Below are positions 30,801 through 40,121 of a DNA stretch of 41,590 bases, one piece after another. The notes below the pieces were generated by a model. It was not told the DNA's origin. It saw only the letters and a list, made by a program, of their open reading frames with translations, and did not search any database. The stretch spans positions 1-41,590 of the forward strand of contig JBFIHZ010000005.1 of assembly GCA_041601535.1 (NCBI GenBank). The letters run 5' to 3'. The number at the start of each line of letters is the position of its first letter. The stretch's first letter is position 1. The position numbers and the translations under genes were made by a program. Origin of the DNA: JBFIHZ01 sp041601535. GTDB lineage: Bacteria; Pseudomonadota; Gammaproteobacteria; Xanthomonadales; SZUA-36.

Positions 30801-32930
30801 ATGCAGGTTGCTCCCGGTTACCCCCAACCCGTCCTAAAACTCCGGGACCTGCTTAATACTTATCTCGATCCGGAAAAAGTAGCCCTGGTGCTGCAGGCCT
30901 TCGAGGTCGGCGCCCAGGCGCACGAGGGCCAGACCCGCATCACCGGCGAACCGTACATCATGCACCCGGTGGCGGTGGCGCAGATCCTTGCCAATATGCG
31001 CATGGATCACGAAAGCATTACCGCTGCCGTTCTGCACGATACGCTGGAAGACACCCACCTTTCCAAGGAAGACATCGAGCAGCAGTTTGGCGAGGAAATC
31101 GCCAACCTGGTGGATGGTGTCACCAAGCTGGATAAAATGAAGTTCCGCACCCGCAGTGAAGCGGATGCGGAAAGCTTCCGCAAGCTGATGCTGGCCATGT
31201 CACGCGACCTGCGGGTGATTTTCATCAAGCTGGCCGACCGCATGCACAACATGCGCACCCTGGACAGCATGAGCCCGGCATCCCGGCGCCGCATCGCGCG
31301 CGAAACACTGGATATTTACGCTCCGATTGCCGACCGCCTGGGCATGAACAACATGAAGGCCGAACTGGAGGATATGGGCTTTGCCAACCTGTATCCGTGG
31401 CGTTACCGCACCATCAACGAACACCTGGACCAGATGACTGGCCACCGCCAGGAAATCGTGGAAAACATCGAGCAGGCGCTGAAGAAAAAAATGCACGATG
31501 CCGGCGTACCCTGCCGCATTTCCGGCCGGCAGAAGACGCCGTACAGCATCTACAAGAAAATGCTGTCCAAGGATCTTTCGTTTTCGGAAGTAACCGACTT
31601 CTATGCCTTCCGCATCATTACCCAGACCGAATCACACTGCTATGTGGCACTGGGCATTGTGCACAACCTGTATGCCCCCAAGCCGGGGCGTTTCAAGGAT
31701 TTTATCGCGCTGCCCAAGGCCAATGGCTACCAGTCGCTGCACACCATCCTGAACAGCCCGTACGGACTGCCGATTGAAATCCAGATCCGCACCGAGGAAA
31801 TGGACATGATGGCGGTCAAGGGCGCAGCAGCGCATTGGCAATACAAGACCAGCAAGACCTCGGGCAGCGGCTCGGCCCAGGTGCGCGCCCGCGAATGGCT
31901 GATGCAGCTGGTCGACGTGCAGCGGCATACCGGCGACTCGATGGAGTTTCTCGACAGCGCCAAGTCGGACCTGTTTCCGGATGAGATATTCGTCTTCACG
32001 CCGAAAGGCAAAATCATCGACTTGCGGCGCAACGCCACCGCGCTGGATTTTGCCTATGCCATTCATACGGATGTGGGCAACCACACGCACAGTGCCCTGG
32101 TGGACAAGGTGGAAGTGCCCCTGTCCACCCGCCTGCAGAATGGCCAGACGGTCAAGATCATCACCCACAGCGCCTGTTACCCACGGCCCGAATGGCTGGA
32201 GTTTGTCTCCACCGCCCGTGCCCGCACCTCGATACGTGCCTATCTGAAAAGCCTGCAGCACAGCGACAAAGTGGCGCTGGGTCTGCGGCTGCTGGAAAAA
32301 GCACTGAACGCCCGCGGCAGTTCACTGGATGCCATTCCGCAGGAGCGCATGGACCAGTTCCTGAAGGATAACCATCTGGCGCAGCAGGAAGACCTGTTCC
32401 TGGACCTCGCGCTGGGCAGCACGCTGTCGAATATCGTGGCCGCCAAGCTGGCGCCCGATTCCAGCCTGCTGGCGGAGCAGCAAAGCAGCGAAGAAGCCCT
32501 GACCATTGCCGGCTCGGAAGGCAGCGCGGTGAGTTTCGGCGCCTGCTGCCTGCCGGTGCCCGGCGACCGCATCATGGCCTATGTGTCCACCGACAAGGGC
32601 GTGGTGGTGCATCGCGTGAGCTGCGCCAATGTGCGTGAATTCCGCAAACATCCGGACCGCTGCATCGATGTGCGCTGGGCGCCGATCACCCAGGGCAAGT
32701 TCCCGGTGGCGGTGGAAATAACCACCAACAATGTGCAGGGCGTGCTGGCCAATATATCCACCAGCATTGCCGAGGCCGGCAGCAATATCGAAAAAGTCGT
32801 CATGACCGAAAGCAACCCGGAAACCGCTACCATGCTGTTCAATATCAGCGTGGAGAACCGCGACCACATGGCGCGCGTGCTGCGCCGCCTGAGGCGCAAC
32901 AGCCGGGTCATCCGCGTGTCCCGCCTGTAG
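30801..32930 (+). CDS. spoT: Bifunctional (p)ppGpp synthetase/hydrolase SpoT
   Basis: Long RelA/SpoT homologue that makes and breaks the alarmones ppGpp and pppGpp. Domains in order in the 709 residues: HD hydrolase (about 30-190) with His79-Asp80 and the following Glu83-Asp84 in LHDTLEDT intact; synthetase (about 235-360) with ANGYQSLHT, IEIQIRTEEMD and AAHWQYK; TGS (about 390-455) with VFTPKGKIIDL; helical and Cys-containing CC-type region with FGACCLPVPGD; C-terminal ACT (about 635-705). The intact HD residues predict a working hydrolase. ATG start with a poor ribosome site, so expression may be coupled to rpoZ. Followed by ridA and recG. Confidence 0.97.
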   Translation: MQVAPGYPQPVLKLRDLLNTYLDPEKVALVLQAFEVGAQAHEGQTRITGEPYIMHPVAVAQILANMRMDHESITAAVLHDTLEDTHLSKEDIEQQFGEEIANLVDGVTKLDKMKFRTRSEADAESFRKLMLAMSRDLRVIFIKLADRMHNMRTLDSMSPASRRRIARETLDIYAPIADRLGMNNMKAELEDMGFANLYPWRYRTINEHLDQMTGHRQEIVENIEQALKKKMHDAGVPCRISGRQKTPYSIYKKMLSKDLSFSEVTDFYAFRIITQTESHCYVALGIVHNLYAPKPGRFKDFIALPKANGYQSLHTILNSPYGLPIEIQIRTEEMDMMAVKGAAAHWQYKTSKTSGSGSAQVRAREWLMQLVDVQRHTGDSMEFLDSAKSDLFPDEIFVFTPKGKIIDLRRNATALDFAYAIHTDVGNHTHSALVDKVEVPLSTRLQNGQTVKIITHSACYPRPEWLEFVSTARARTSIRAYLKSLQHSDKVALGLRLLEKALNARGSSLDAIPQERMDQFLKDNHLAQQEDLFLDLALGSTLSNIVAAKLAPDSSLLAEQQSSEEALTIAGSEGSAVSFGACCLPVPGDRIMAYVSTDKGVVVHRVSCANVREFRKHPDRCIDVRWAPITQGKFPVAVEITTNNVQGVLANISTSIAEAGSNIEKVVMTESNPETATMLFNISVENRDHMARVLRRLRRNSRVIRVSRL

Positions 32931-32976
32931 GCAGGCCGCCAGCAGAAATACCGCAACAAACAAAGGAACACAGCAC

Positions 32977-33357
32977 ATGAGCAAGCAGATCATCTCCACC
33001 CCGAATGCACCGGCTGCCATCGGCACTTATTCACAAGCCACCCGTCATGGCGATACCGTATACCTGTCGGGTCAGATACCACTGATTCCGGCCAGCATGG
33101 AGATAGTTGAAGGCGGAGCGGAGGAACAGATCCACCAGGTGTTCAAAAACCTCAAGGGACTGTGCGAGGCAGCCGGCGGCAGTCTTGACCAGATACTCAA
33201 GCTGAATATTTTCCTGACCGACATGGGAGATTTCGGCAGCGTAAATGCCATCATGTCCGAGTACTTCTCCGAACCCTACCCGGCGCGGGCTGCCATCGGT
33301 GTGGCTGCACTGCCGCGTAACGTGCGGGTGGAAATGGATGCCGTGCTCGGTCTCTGA
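32977..33357 (+). CDS. ridA: RidA-family enamine/imine deaminase
   Basis: Small trimeric enzyme that hydrolyses reactive 2-aminoacrylate and related enamines released by PLP enzymes such as threonine/serine dehydratase. The 126 residues have NAPAAIGTYSQATRHGDTVYLSGQIP, the active-site Arg (about 105) in YPARAAIGVAALPR and Glu in VRVEMDAV. ATG start with AAAGGAA about 9 bases upstream. Its place between spoT and recG is common in pseudomonads. In this window the PLP dehydratase at 6618-7598 is a plausible source of its substrate, though not linked in an operon. Confidence 0.94.
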   Translation: MSKQIISTPNAPAAIGTYSQATRHGDTVYLSGQIPLIPASMEIVEGGAEEQIHQVFKNLKGLCEAAGGSLDQILKLNIFLTDMGDFGSVNAIMSEYFSEPYPARAAIGVAALPRNVRVEMDAVLGL

Positions 33358-33401
33358 GCCGGGCGTCACGTCACGGCGGCCACGCCGCGCCTGCACGCAT
33401 C

Positions 33402-35516
33402 ATGCCTGAGACTGGCACGCCTGCGCCCGACTCCGGGCGAGCCGGGCTGTCACGTTTGCGCGGTGTCGGCCCGCGCCTGCTGGAATCTTTGGAGCAGTTC
33501 GGTATCCATACGGTGGTGGACCTGCTGTTTCATCTGCCGTTCCGTTACGAGGACCGCACGCGCCTCTACCCGCTGGGCAGCCTGTATCCGGGCTGCCAGG
33601 CGCTGGTTGAAGGCGAGGTTGAACACTGCGCCATTGTTCCCGGGCGCCGGCCCACGCTGGTGGTGGTGCTGGCCGATGGCAGCGGCCGCATCACGCTGAG
33701 ATTTTTTCACTTTCGCCATACCCAGAAGCAACAACTCACCAAGGGCACGCGCTTGCGGTGTTTTGGTGAAGTGCGGGGCGGCTTCAAGGGGCTGGAAATG
33801 ATCCACCCCAGCTACAAGCGGCTGGTCGCCGGCAGCGACGAGCCGGTTTCCGACCGGCTCACGCCGGTCTATCCCACCACCGAAGGGCTGGGCCAGGCCA
33901 CCTGGATCAAGTTGACCGGCCAGGCACTGGACCTGCTGCGCGCCGGAGCGCTGCAGCTGGATGAATTGCTGCCGGCCGAACTACTGGAAAACCTGCAGCT
34001 GCCCAGTCAATTACCCAACCTGGCCCAGGCCATCGAATACATTCACCAGCCGCCTGGCGACGCGGACGTGGCGGCGCTGGTGGAACGCCGCCATCCCGCG
34101 CAACAGCGCCTGGCGCTGGAAGAGCTGTTGGCGCACAACCTCAGCATGCAGCAACTGCATCAGCAGCAACACCGGCTGCGGGCCCCCGCGCTGGATCAGC
34201 CCGGCGCGATGGAGCAACGTTTCCTGGCGTCGCTGCCGTTTACGCTGACGGCGGCGCAACAACGGGTTATAGCGGAAATCCAGCAGGACCTGGCCGCGCG
34301 CCACCCGATGCAACGGCTGTTACAGGGCGATGTGGGCTCCGGCAAGACCGTGGTGGCCGCGATGGCCGCACTGCGCGCCATCGGCAATGGCTACCAGGTG
34401 GCCATCATGGCCCCGACCGAACTGCTGGCCGAGCAACATTTGCGCAGTTTCCGTGGCTGGTTTGCCGGTCTTGGCATTGAACCCGTCTGGCTCAGCAGCA
34501 AGGTCAAGGGCAAAGCCCGCAGCGCCGCGCTGGAAGCGATTGCCGCCGGCGAGCCGCTGGTCATTGGTACCCATGCACTGATGCAGCAAGGGGTGGCTTT
34601 TCAACGCCTGGGGCTGGCCGTGGTGGATGAGCAGCACCGCTTTGGCGTGCACCAGCGGCTGGCCCTGATCGACAAGGCGGCGGACGATAACGAGAATGCC
34701 CACCAGCTGATCATGACTGCCACACCCATACCCCGCACGCTGGCGATGACCGCCTACGCCGGCCTGGAAACATCGGTGATTGATGAACTGCCGCCGGGCC
34801 GCAAGGCAGTGAATACAGCGGCCATTTCCAGCGAGCGCCGCGGCGAAGTCATGCGCCGCGTGGCCAGCGCCTGTGCTGCCGGCCGCCAGGCTTACTGGGT
34901 GTGCACCCTGATCGAAGAATCGGACGCCATCCAGGCTCAGGCCGCAGAAGACGTGGCTGCTGAACTGGCCCGCGAACTACGGCCGGTGCGCGTCGGCCTG
35001 GTGCAGGGCCGGCTCAAGCCGGCAGAAAAACAGGCGGTTATGGATGCGTTCAGCGCCGGCGATATCCAGCTGTTGGTGGCCACCACGGTGATCGAAGTGG
35101 GCGTCGATGTGCCCAATGCATCACTGATGATTATTGAAAACGCCGAACGCCTGGGGCTGGCGCAACTGCACCAGTTACGCGGCCGGGTCGGGCGTGGCGC
35201 CGAGCAATCGTCCTGCGTGTTGTTGTTCGAATCCGGCGCCGGACCGCTGGCCAAGGAACGCCTGGGCATTCTGCGGCAAACCACCGACGGTTTCAAAATC
35301 GCCGAAAAGGACCTGCAACTGCGTGGCCCCGGCGAGGTGCTGGGAACGCGGCAAACCGGCATGCTGCAGTTCCGTGTGGCCGACCTGGCCCGTGACCAGG
35401 AGCTGCTGGAGCGCATACCGCCGGTGGCCGACCGCATCCTCGCCGGGTCGCCGCAACTGGCCAGCCGGCTGATCCGCCGCTGGATTGGCGATTCCACCCG
35501 ATTTGCCGGAGTCTAG
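33402..35516 (+). CDS. recG: ATP-dependent DNA helicase RecG
   Basis: Superfamily 2 helicase that remodels stalled replication forks and branched recombination intermediates. The 704-residue protein has an N-terminal wedge/OB domain (about 15-170), Walker A GDVGSGKTVVAAMA (about 309-322), the DEQHRFGVHQR box (motif II) and TATPIPRTLAMT (motif III). Motif VI is QLRGRVGRGAEQSSCVLL, and the C-terminal TRG-type region has LQLRGPGEVLGTRQTG. ATG start with no clear ribosome site; 44 bases after ridA. The next gene starts 4 bases after its stop. Confidence 0.97.
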   Translation: MPETGTPAPDSGRAGLSRLRGVGPRLLESLEQFGIHTVVDLLFHLPFRYEDRTRLYPLGSLYPGCQALVEGEVEHCAIVPGRRPTLVVVLADGSGRITLRFFHFRHTQKQQLTKGTRLRCFGEVRGGFKGLEMIHPSYKRLVAGSDEPVSDRLTPVYPTTEGLGQATWIKLTGQALDLLRAGALQLDELLPAELLENLQLPSQLPNLAQAIEYIHQPPGDADVAALVERRHPAQQRLALEELLAHNLSMQQLHQQQHRLRAPALDQPGAMEQRFLASLPFTLTAAQQRVIAEIQQDLAARHPMQRLLQGDVGSGKTVVAAMAALRAIGNGYQVAIMAPTELLAEQHLRSFRGWFAGLGIEPVWLSSKVKGKARSAALEAIAAGEPLVIGTHALMQQGVAFQRLGLAVVDEQHRFGVHQRLALIDKAADDNENAHQLIMTATPIPRTLAMTAYAGLETSVIDELPPGRKAVNTAAISSERRGEVMRRVASACAAGRQAYWVCTLIEESDAIQAQAAEDVAAELARELRPVRVGLVQGRLKPAEKQAVMDAFSAGDIQLLVATTVIEVGVDVPNASLMIIENAERLGLAQLHQLRGRVGRGAEQSSCVLLFESGAGPLAKERLGILRQTTDGFKIAEKDLQLRGPGEVLGTRQTGMLQFRVADLARDQELLERIPPVADRILAGSPQLASRLIRRWIGDSTRFAGV

Positions 35517-35520
35517 CGCA

Positions 35521-35937
35521 ATGCCGGCTGACAAGCCCGTGCTGAACATGCGGTTTCTGCCCGCGGAATACAGCATTCACCGGTTGGCGCCGGGCCAGGC
35601 TCCACCGCAACAGAAGCACCCGGCAGCCGCAGACCACCAGACCATTCGCTGTGTGCTGCAATGCACCGATGAGATAACCGTGGTGTGCCCCTCGCAGGAA
35701 GACGTCTGTGCGGCGGAAACCGAAGCCCATTGGCGGGTACTGAAACTGGACGGGCCGTTTGAGTTCAGCCAGACGGGCATTCTCGCCGCGGTTGCGCAAA
35801 CGCTGGCGGAAGGCGGAGTCAGTATTTTCGCGTTGTCCAGCTGGGCCACCGACTACATCCTGGTGCGCAGTGCCCAACGGCAACTGGCGCAAAAGCTGCT
35901 GCAGCAGCAAGGTCATTGTTTTCCGGCCGAACCGTAA
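35521..35937 (+). CDS. ACT-domain protein of unknown role (CASTOR/ACT_7-like)
   Basis: A 138-residue protein with two related halves. The C-terminal half shows an ACT-type fold pattern: WRVLKLDGPFEFSQTGILAAVAQTLAEGGVSIFALSSWATDYILV. This is the form found in small bacterial proteins related to amino-acid-sensing CASTOR/ACT_7 domains. No catalytic domain is attached, so ligand sensing (an amino acid) is a family-based guess. Start chosen at the ATG 35521, 4 bases after the recG stop. An in-frame ATG at 35485 would overlap recG and add 12 residues. Probably co-transcribed with recG and convergent with the minus-strand membrane protein gene. Confidence 0.82.
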   Translation: MPADKPVLNMRFLPAEYSIHRLAPGQAPPQQKHPAAADHQTIRCVLQCTDEITVVCPSQEDVCAAETEAHWRVLKLDGPFEFSQTGILAAVAQTLAEGGVSIFALSSWATDYILVRSAQRQLAQKLLQQQGHCFPAEP

Positions 35938-35947
35938 AGTTTTGGCG

Positions 35948-36439
35948 CTAGTCCAGCCCCTGCAATACTTCCAGCACAGCCTGGCGGGCCCGCTCAATCG
36001 TGGTTCGCAAGGTTTCCTCGGCCTGGATGGCGGCCGGCGTGTGCTGGCCGGCGGCGTCACGCTGGTGCAGCAACAGGAAATGCCGGGTCCACTGCTGGTG
36101 TAGTGCCTGACCCGCCGCGGGTGCGGGTTCCGGCATCAGGCTCATCAGGTCGCGGCACATGGCAGCCAGGCCAAACCCGCGCAATCTCGACATTCCTTCG
36201 ATGGCCTCATCGCGTTGCAATTGGGCCGTGTAGTAATAACGCACATCGACAATTTCCTGCAGCTCGCCCAGGTGTTGCAGCACCTGGAAGGATGCATGGC
36301 GCACATTCCGTTGTTGCTCGGTCAGCTCATTGCGCCAGGTGTTGTACGCCAGCGCGGTGACGGCGATCAGCAGACTGGAAAGCGCCACGGAATTGCGCCG
36401 GAACTGGGCCAGCAGGGAGTTTTGCGGTGAGGTTTCCAA
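35948..36439 (-). CDS. Small single-pass membrane protein, function unknown
   Basis: No family is recognised. The 163-residue product has a short polar N-terminus, one membrane helix (about 17-35, VALSSLLIAVTALAYNTW) and a helical soluble part rich in Gln, Leu and Arg. Its start resembles uncharacterised proteins with an NSVALSSLLIAVTALAYNTWRNE-like opening, but I know no role. The start codon is TTG, 8 bases after the stop of the TolB-like/TPR gene, with AGGAA in between, so translation is coupled. It is therefore a likely partner of that membrane protein. Confidence 0.7.
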   Translation of the reverse strand: METSPQNSLLAQFRRNSVALSSLLIAVTALAYNTWRNELTEQQRNVRHASFQVLQHLGELQEIVDVRYYYTAQLQRDEAIEGMSRLRGFGLAAMCRDLMSLMPEPAPAAGQALHQQWTRHFLLLHQRDAAGQHTPAAIQAEETLRTTIERARQAVLEVLQGLD

Positions 36440-36447
36440 TGCGGTTC

Positions 36448-38658
36448 CTAGCCGGCCGCCACCCGGTTGGTACTGACGTCGGCTGCGGCTTGCCGGATAT
36501 CTTCGGCAATGCGCGATTGCAGGCTGGTGAATTCGTCTGTATCACGCAGGGAATCCATGCGCCAGTCCAATTCCATCAGCCAGCGCTGGCGGAAACCGAG
36601 CTCGTACGCCTGCTGTAATTTCTGCAGAGCCGGACTCACTTCACCGTCCATCGCGAACAAGGCTGCTTCGGTATAGGCAATGCCTGCATCATTGACTCCG
36701 TTGAGCCGGGCGCGCTGGACGTTGCGCGCCGCGGTTTGCAAAAATTGCCGCGCGGTGTCCTTCTGGCCCAGACGCCTGGCGGCTTCAGCGGCAAAGGTTA
36801 TGGCCAGCATCACGTCCTCTTTCCAGGCCAGTGCTTCACTGTCTTCTGCTGCCTTGCGCAGTGCATCCAGTGCGGCATGGTTATCCTGCTTCATTATGGC
36901 CAGGATGCCCAATCGCAAATACAAGCCCCGCCGCAGGTCCAGCGGCAGGTTCTGCTCGTCTTCAGCCAGCATTTCCAGCGTCAAACGCCGGGCTTCCTCA
37001 TAGCGGCCCTGGCGAAACAGGGAAAACCAGTACTCACCCAGCAGACCGGAATTCTCGGCAGATTGTTGCAAACCGGCTTGTAACAATTGTTCCGCGGTAT
37101 CCATGCGGTCCAGCATCAGCCAGGCATCGGCCAGCAAGGTGATGTCCATCGGGTTATCCGGCTCCAGCGCCAGCGAACGCTGCGCCAGACGCAACCCTTC
37201 CGCCAGATTTCCGGTAGCCAGTTCCAGACCGGCCAGGGCCCGCAACAGGGTGGTGGAACCAGGACGCAATTCCAGTTGGCCGCTCAATACCTGGCGCGCT
37301 TCATCGTTGATGCCGCGTGTGCGCAGATTGTTGGCCAGGTTTACCGCCAACAATTCGTTCAAGGGGTCCAGGATCAGCGCTTGTTCCAGCACGCGGTGTT
37401 CTTCCGGCAAGCGGCCCTGCTCGCCCAGCACTCCGGCCAGCCACAGTTGCGCCGGAATGTAATCCTCGTTCAGTTCCACGGCACGGCGCAGCGCCGATTC
37501 CGCTGCATCGCGCTGACCGATTTGCCAACGCGCCAGGCCCAGAGCGGCGAATGCCTCGGCCGATGAAGGGTCCAGCGCCAGTGCCTGGTCTATCATTGGT
37601 TGCGCCCGCTCGGTGGCTTTCTGCGTGCTGATATTGCCGTACTGGGACAACAGCAGCCAGCTGTCTGCCATCGCCGCATAGGCCGGCGCAAAGCCCGCAT
37701 CGTGTTTCAGTGCCTCGGCAAACAGACCCAGCGCGCGCTCCAGTTCACCCGGGGTTCTGCGCCACCAGTGCAGACGGCCGGTCCGGTAGGCATTGGCTGC
37801 CGCCAGGCTGTCCGTGGTGCCCGAGCGGTTCTGCTCCAGGCCAGCAAACGATTCCACCAGGGCCTTGGCGATCTGGCTGGCCACCTCATCCTGGATGGCG
37901 AACAGGTCATCCATCTCGCGGTCGTATGACTGTGACCAGATATGGAAGCCATCTTCCACGTTGATCAGCTGCGCGGTCAGACGGATGCGGTTACCGGAAG
38001 AACGGATACTTCCCTCCAGCACGGTGCGCACATTCAGCAAACGGCCGATTTCGCGGATATCGTGCTGCGGGTCGCGAAAGGCAAAGGATGAGGTTCGGGC
38101 CGCCACGTGCAGGCCATTGACCTGCGCCAGGATATTCAGAATTTCCTCGGCCACGCCATCAGAAAAATAAGCCTGGTTGCCTTCCGCGGACAGGTCGGCA
38201 AACGGCAGAACTGCAATGGAGTTCTGCGGTGCGGTGAATTGTCTGGGTTCCTCGGTGGGCAATTGCTGCGCCACCTCGGCCGCACCGGGCGTGCTTTCAA
38301 ATACGCTGGAATAGTAGGCGTAAAACACATAGCCGAGACCCACGGTGGCCAGCATCATGGCACTGAACAGTACGGCCGTCTGTGAACGGCTGAGCAGGCC
38401 GGCCGCGTCGGTGCGCTTGACGCCGGTCTGGGTGATCTCGAATTGCCAGGCCAGCAGGAATACCAGCGGAAACCCGAGGATCAGGACAATCACCATCAGC
38501 GTGGGCAGCCAGTCCGGCAGGCGCAAGGGCTCTACCGCCGCATCCATCAGCTGCAGCAGCACAAACACCGCTACCGCGTAAGCACCGACCGTGCGCGGAA
38601 CCTTGCGGCGCGTCAGTTCGGCCAGTGTGGCGGAAAAAAATGTATGTCCTTGCGACAT
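36448..38658 (-). CDS. Membrane protein with TolB-like (FlgO-type) domain and TPR repeats
   Basis: The 736-residue protein has, in order: FFSATLAELTRRKVPRTVGA, the usual head of this type; three membrane helices (about 22-42, 52-74, 94-116); a TolB/FlgO-like alpha/beta domain starting NSIAVLPFADLSAEGNQAYFSDG (about 147-275); and a long helical TPR superhelix (about 280-715). Related proteins often carry an adenylate cyclase or a winged-helix DNA-binding domain before the same TolB/TPR part; neither is present here. A scaffold or sensor at the inner membrane fits, but no function is established. ATG start with AGGA about 9 bases upstream. Coupled to the small membrane protein gene after it. 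Confidence 0.82.
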   Translation of the reverse strand: MSQGHTFFSATLAELTRRKVPRTVGAYAVAVFVLLQLMDAAVEPLRLPDWLPTLMVIVLILGFPLVFLLAWQFEITQTGVKRTDAAGLLSRSQTAVLFSAMMLATVGLGYVFYAYYSSVFESTPGAAEVAQQLPTEEPRQFTAPQNSIAVLPFADLSAEGNQAYFSDGVAEEILNILAQVNGLHVAARTSSFAFRDPQHDIREIGRLLNVRTVLEGSIRSSGNRIRLTAQLINVEDGFHIWSQSYDREMDDLFAIQDEVASQIAKALVESFAGLEQNRSGTTDSLAAANAYRTGRLHWWRRTPGELERALGLFAEALKHDAGFAPAYAAMADSWLLLSQYGNISTQKATERAQPMIDQALALDPSSAEAFAALGLARWQIGQRDAAESALRRAVELNEDYIPAQLWLAGVLGEQGRLPEEHRVLEQALILDPLNELLAVNLANNLRTRGINDEARQVLSGQLELRPGSTTLLRALAGLELATGNLAEGLRLAQRSLALEPDNPMDITLLADAWLMLDRMDTAEQLLQAGLQQSAENSGLLGEYWFSLFRQGRYEEARRLTLEMLAEDEQNLPLDLRRGLYLRLGILAIMKQDNHAALDALRKAAEDSEALAWKEDVMLAITFAAEAARRLGQKDTARQFLQTAARNVQRARLNGVNDAGIAYTEAALFAMDGEVSPALQKLQQAYELGFRQRWLMELDWRMDSLRDTDEFTSLQSRIAEDIRQAAADVSTNRVAAG

Positions 38659-38702
38659 CCTGTTCCTGCTTTTCGCCAGTTCGGATCCAAAACGCTAAAA
38701 CG

Positions 38703-38736
38703 TGACCCGGTGAATCGGGGGCGTTAACCCGGGTCA
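38703..38736 (-). terminator. Possible terminator before the TolB-like/TPR gene
   Basis: Perfect 8-bp arms (38703-38710 with 38729-38736) around an 18-base loop. The minus strand has T-rich DNA after it (complement of 38687-38700). It lies between the dehydrogenase stop and the TPR gene start, so it may end the upstream transcript or sit in the TPR gene's leader. Confidence 0.35.
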
Positions 38737-38816
38737 AAGCCCTGTTATTGTTTGTTCGTATTGCTGCGCGCTCAGAAACGCGCTGTTAACGGCCTCCAGG
38801 CCCTTGGCTTTCCGGT

Positions 38817-39689
38817 CTACTGCCAATCGGGCCGTTTGCGTCTGATCAGGCCGGAAATGTCGTTATCGCCTTCGCCGGCAGCCACCAGCTCGGTGTAATC
38901 GCGCCGGGCGGATTCCACGCCCGGTAAGGTTATATTCAATTTCTGTGCCAGCTCGCTGACGATGCCCAGGTCCTTTAATAACAACGACTGCTTGAAGCCC
39001 TTTTCAAACCGGTCCTCCAGCATGGATTCACCACGGTGGCGCAAAAACCATCCATCGGCTGCGCCGGAGCTCAATACCGATAATAGACGCTCGCGCGGCA
39101 GGTTTAGTTGCTCGGCCAGAGCCAGGGCTTCGCACACAGCCTCGGCCACACCGGCCACAATCACCTGGTTTACCGCCTTTGTGGCCTGCCCGCTGCCTAC
39201 CGGACCCATCAACGTAACCGCGGCGGAATAGGCCTCAATAATCGGCCGAATTCGCTCAAAAGTGGCCGGATTGGCACCCACCATGGACACCAGCCTGCCA
39301 TTGATGGCGCCTTCCACCCCGCCGGAAACCGGCGCATCCACATAGTCGATGCCCTTGGACTTGAACTGCCCGGCCAAAGTTTCCGTGATCGTGGGACTGA
39401 CGGTAGATGTGTCCACGAACACCCCACCTGTCCGCATGGCGGACAGGCAGTCACTGGCAACCGCTTGCAGATCATTGTCTGCTGATACACAAATCAGCAT
39501 CACGTCACAGCGTTGCGCCAGTTCCGCCACACTGTCCGCATGCCAGCAGTCCAGCTCATCAGCCAGCGAGGCGGCTTTGGAGGCGGTGCGGTTCCAGACC
39601 CCTTCCAGCAACTGCTTGCCAGCCAAATGCCGCGCCATTGGCGCGCCCATGGCACCCAGACCAATGACGCCGGTGCGTAATTCATTCAT
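38817..39689 (-). CDS. NAD(P)-dependent beta-hydroxyacid dehydrogenase
   Basis: Member of the 3-hydroxyisobutyrate / tartronate semialdehyde / succinic semialdehyde reductase family. The 290 residues show the Rossmann motif GVIGLGAMGAPMA (about 7-19), the VFVDTSTVSP block, the substrate-binding DAPVSGGVEGA and the catalytic Lys in GSGQATKAVNQ (about 170). The C-terminal helical domain has KGFKQSLLLKDLGI. All family residues seem in place. The true substrate (3-hydroxyisobutyrate, glyoxylate/tartronate semialdehyde or succinic semialdehyde) cannot be told apart by eye. ATG start 21 bases after the PII gene on the same strand, so the two may share a transcript. Confidence 0.9.
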   Translation of the reverse strand: MNELRTGVIGLGAMGAPMARHLAGKQLLEGVWNRTASKAASLADELDCWHADSVAELAQRCDVMLICVSADNDLQAVASDCLSAMRTGGVFVDTSTVSPTITETLAGQFKSKGIDYVDAPVSGGVEGAINGRLVSMVGANPATFERIRPIIEAYSAAVTLMGPVGSGQATKAVNQVIVAGVAEAVCEALALAEQLNLPRERLLSVLSSGAADGWFLRHRGESMLEDRFEKGFKQSLLLKDLGIVSELAQKLNITLPGVESARRDYTELVAAGEGDNDISGLIRRKRPDWQ

Positions 39690-39710
39690 GTTATTCGTCC
39701 TCGAAAGACT

Positions 39711-40049
39711 TCAGAGTGCTTCGTCGCCTTCCTCGCCGGTGCGAATGCGCACCGCGCGATCCAGCGACTGGACGAAAATTTTGCCATCGCCGATGCGCCC
39801 GGAGGCCGCGGCATCGGCAATCGCTTCCACCACCGCATCCACCCGGTCATCGGGCACTGCCACTTCAAGCTTCAGCTTGGGCAGAAAATCCACCACGTAT
39901 TCCGCGCCCCGGTACAGTTCGGTGTGGCCTTTCTGCCGGCCAAAGCCGCGTACTTCGGTAACCGTCATGCCCTGGATGCCGGTCTCAGCAATGGCATCAC
40001 GAACGTCGTCGAGTTTGAACGGCTTGATAATGGCGATAATGAGTTTCAT
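39711..40049 (-). CDS. Nitrogen regulatory protein P-II
   Basis: Trimeric signal protein that reports nitrogen, carbon and energy status (2-oxoglutarate, ATP/ADP) and controls glutamine synthetase regulation, NtrB or AmtB. The 112-residue product has the N-terminal MKLIIAIIKPFKLDDVRDAI, the T-loop with the uridylylated Tyr51 in RGAEY, the B-loop GRIGDGKIFV and the C-terminal EEGDEAL. Intact Tyr51 predicts control by GlnD. There is no amtB beside it, so GlnB is as likely as GlnK and I give no symbol. ATG start; divergent from ubiK, and followed by the dehydrogenase gene on the same strand. Confidence 0.95.
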   Translation of the reverse strand: MKLIIAIIKPFKLDDVRDAIAETGIQGMTVTEVRGFGRQKGHTELYRGAEYVVDFLPKLKLEVAVPDDRVDAVVEAIADAAASGRIGDGKIFVQSLDRAVRIRTGEEGDEAL

Positions 40050-40105
40050 ATTGTTGTCCGGCTATTGAGTGGATCAGGGGACTTTAATGCGCGCATAATG
40101 GTGCC

Positions 40106-40121
40106 GCAAGAGCCATCCCCA
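40106..40121 (-). promoter_or_regulatory. Possible sigma-54-type promoter of the P-II gene
   Basis: On the minus strand a GG (complement of 40118-40119) and a GC inside TTGC (complement of 40106-40109) have the 10-base spacing of sigma-54 promoters. The -24 side matches the consensus poorly. An alternative sigma-70 reading uses TTGGGG and CATTAT, 16 bases apart, over the same DNA. The 89-base gap to ubiK limits the choices. Confidence 0.22.

Noticed and set aside
32322..33026. 234-codon open frame on the minus strand across the spoT end and ridA start
   Set aside because: His/Gly/Ala-rich shadow frame; both genes beneath it are certain.
39349..40068. 239-codon open frame on the plus strand across the dehydrogenase and P-II genes
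   Set aside because: Antisense to two recognised genes, low-complexity Ser/Ala/Arg protein without domains.
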